From the NCBI GenBank assembly GCA_023398815.1, contig JAEWRW010000026.1:124001-188000 (forward strand): a stretch of DNA of 64,000 bases. The letters are read 5' to 3'. Both the position numbers and the translations under genes were made by a program. Source of the stretch: Bacillota bacterium (GTDB lineage Bacteria > Bacillota > Clostridia > Christensenellales > UMGS416). This document shows, in pieces, positions 62,638-64,000 of the stretch. Within the stretch, counting starts at the first letter, position 1. Every line of letters begins with the position of its first letter. Under the pieces are notes generated by a model that saw nothing but the letters and a program-made list of their open reading frames with translations, was not told the origin of the DNA and did no database searches.

Positions 62638-62660
62638 TATATGGTTTATTATACCATATA
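62638..62660 (-). promoter_or_regulatory. Thioesterase promoter within a palindromic operator
   Basis: TATATGGT and ACCATATA form an 8-bp inverted repeat around 7 nt. The minus-strand extended -10 TGGTATAAT (62648-62656) lies in its centre and right arm, so a protein bound to the palindrome would block transcription. Confidence 0.55.
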
Positions 62661-62746
62661 CGGCGGTTAATCACACCACTTTCATCCAGATTTGACAAAC
62701 CGGGCGACTTGTTGTACGATGCCGCGAAACCGGAGGAGGTCTGCCT

Positions 62747-63529
62747 TTGTACAAGCTGATCGCGTTGGACCTGGATGGCACGCTGCTGACCGACGACAAG
62801 CGCATCACCGACCGCACGCTCCAAACCCTGCGCCGCTGCCAACAGGCCGGTGCCAAGGTGGTGACCGCCTCCGCCCGGTCGGTGGGGTACTCCCGCGAGT
62901 ACATCGACGCCGTGCGGGCCGATGCTGTGGTCGCCTGCGGCGGCGCGCTGGCGCTGGTTGGGGAACGCGTCGTCTACCGTTGTCTGCTGTCGGCGGAGGA
63001 TTCGGCGCGCATCACCCGCCTTGCATTGGCCAGTGGTGCCGGCCGGGTTCTTTTTGATGGCGAAACCGGCTTCTGCCACAACGACGATACCCTGACCGAC
63101 CCTTTTGGCGTGGAGCACTTTTGGGACTTCTCCAGCATTCCATCCGACGCGACCTATAAGATCAATGCGTCCTTCCCCTCCCCCGAGCCGGCGCTCGCCA
63201 TCGCGGCGGCCGTGCCCTCTTGCTCCGCCATTTGCTACGCCGGGGAAGATCACTACCGCTTCGCCCACCGGGATGCCACCAAGGCCCACGCCCTGCGGGC
63301 CGTGGCCGACGCATTGGGCATCGCCCCGGCGGAGGTGGTAGCCTTCGGTGACGACGCCATCGACCTCGAAATGCTGCACTTTGCCGGCCTTGGCGTGGCC
63401 ATGGGCAATGCCGTGGACGAGGCGAAGGCAGCCGCCGACGCCGTGACCCTCTCCAACGAGGAGGACGGCGTGGCCCACTGCCTGGAGGGGATGCTTGCCG
63501 CCGGGCTCATCGGCGGAGCAGGTCAGTAG
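62747..63529 (+). CDS. Cof-type HAD-IIB family phosphatase
   Basis: A 260-residue HAD hydrolase with motif I LIALDLDGTLLTDD (4-17), motif II VVTASAR, a IIB cap and motif IV VVAFGDDAIDLEMLHFAG with GVAMGNA. Cof-type enzymes dephosphorylate sugar phosphates and cofactors. It uses a TTG start with GGAGGAGG seven bases upstream. The substrate is unknown. Confidence 0.9.
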   Translation: MYKLIALDLDGTLLTDDKRITDRTLQTLRRCQQAGAKVVTASARSVGYSREYIDAVRADAVVACGGALALVGERVVYRCLLSAEDSARITRLALASGAGRVLFDGETGFCHNDDTLTDPFGVEHFWDFSSIPSDATYKINASFPSPEPALAIAAAVPSCSAICYAGEDHYRFAHRDATKAHALRAVADALGIAPAEVVAFGDDAIDLEMLHFAGLGVAMGNAVDEAKAAADAVTLSNEEDGVAHCLEGMLAAGLIGGAGQ

Positions 63530-63700
63530 TCGCAGCACTTCCCACCGACCTTCACCGCACAACCGTACAACGCCCCCTTTCTCCTTACGACCGCGCAGGC
63601 GGTTCATCCGCCCGCGGCACGAAACAGTCGAATAGAAGTACGTTTCTTCCCGCCGCAGCGCGTCTCCCTCGTAAAACCCGGCACGAGCCAGATAAACAAA

Positions 63701-63731
63701 TGCCCCGCGGCGACATGTGCGGCGCGGGGCA
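63701..63731 (-). repeat. A-type hairpin used as a likely terminator
   Basis: TGCCCCGC and GCGGGGCA form a perfect 8-bp stem around the A-module loop GGCGACATGTGCGGC. On the minus strand ATTTGTTTATC follows, so it may end the ABC transporter transcript about 75 nt after its stop. The remaining 63530-63804 sequence shows no gene. Confidence 0.7.
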
Positions 63732-63804
63732 AACCAATACCTATAACGAGTCCTCCAAACTCGCGGTGGTCGCGCCAGCGGCCGCCGCGAAAGCGTAGCG
63801 CCAG

Positions 63805-64000
63805 CTACGCGCTCTCCTCCCCCGCCTTCTCAATGCCGAGCAGGCGGTTCTCGGCCTCCTCCTTGAACTGGTTGGTGTAGAGCTCATAGTAGTAACCGCG
63901 CAAGGCCATCAGTTCCTTGTGGGTGCCCTGCTCGGCCACCTTGCCCTGTTTGACCACCAGAATTCGGTCGGAGTTGCGGATCGTCGAGAGTCGGTGAGCG
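63805..64000 (-). CDS. ABC transporter ATP-binding/permease protein, C-terminal end (runs off the window)
   Basis: The minus strand reads AHRLSTIRNSDRILVVKQGK from the window edge: the switch histidine AHRLSTI and the following strand of an exporter-type ABC ATPase (MsbA/LmrA-like half transporter). The tail GTHKELMALRGYYYELYTNQ and an acidic C-terminus follow, ending at TAG (63805-63807). Only about 65 residues are in the window. Confidence 0.88.
   Translation of the reverse strand, partial: AHRLSTIRNSDRILVVKQGKVAEQGTHKELMALRGYYYELYTNQFKEEAENRLLGIEKAGEESA

Overview
The window is high-GC, densely coded chromosomal DNA from a bacterium that looks like a spore-forming, Clostridia-type Bacillota. 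Reasons: sporulation genes (ylbJ, sigH), an asp23-fakA-recG block, the rsmD-coaD-ylbJ-patatin-tmcAL-ackA-DUF177-rpmF gene order typical of that phylum, consensus sigma-A promoters and strong AGGAGG ribosome binding sites, and many GTG/TTG starts. No rRNA, tRNA, CRISPR array, phage or transposase gene was recognised. I cannot name the genus.

Layout. 1-8.3 kb: the 5' part of rnr with secG, a metallophosphoesterase and a THUMP methyltransferase (minus), a NUDIX hydrolase, a DUF3006/homocysteine methyltransferase pair, an Eis-like acetyltransferase and rubredoxin. 8.3-15.9 kb: rmuC, an unknown anchored protein, a three-gene DUF2089/tetrapeptide-solenoid operon (minus), and an ABC-2 exporter operon whose ATPase is frameshifted at a run of nine G. 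15.9-24.4 kb: the cell-shape operon DUF4321-maf-mreB-mreC-mreD-PBP2-minD-rodA-mgsA (minus), without minC or minE. 24.4-32.5 kb: a DUF218/GNAT/flavin reductase/ThuA operon, then recG, fakA and asp23. 32.6-42.9 kb: uvrB-uvrA under a LexA-like box, a GH78 rhamnosidase, and a VanW protein with rex. 43-47.1 kb: an ABC-F protein and an ECF sigma/anti-sigma pair. 47.6-56.6 kb: rsmD-coaD-coiled coil, ylbJ, patatin, tmcAL, GNAT, ackA, DUF177, rpmF and an O-antigen-ligase-like protein. 56.9-64 kb: sigH, an esterase, an AraM/AraL-like pair, an oxidoreductase, an acyl-ACP thioesterase, a Cof-type phosphatase and the end of an ABC transporter.

The most unusual content is outside the genes. Most large intergenic gaps (3.4-3.9, 7.7-7.9, 27.0-27.8, 30.0-30.4, 47.2-47.5, 51.1-51.3 and 63.7 kb) are filled with a modular family of hairpin repeats. 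In one module (A) a conserved 15-nt loop sits on stems whose sequence changes while pairing is kept in four of seven copies. In another (F) a perfect hairpin with a 3-nt loop and a different stem nearly every time is flanked by conserved GAGCAG and CGACCAG. Three copies of a ~143-bp three-hairpin unit share the same internal spacing, and one hairpin is seen both empty and apparently with an inserted module. These repeats lie in opposite orientation at about 27.5 and 47.3 kb, and flipping the DNA between them would restore the usual asp23-fakA-recG-rsmD-coaD order, so they may have mediated an inversion.

Other items worth attention are the DUF2089 operon encoding two tetrapeptide-repeat proteins, with a 17-bp direct repeat at 21-bp spacing upstream of its promoter, and a short orphan transcription unit (promoter plus terminator, about 78 nt) at 13.1-13.2 kb.
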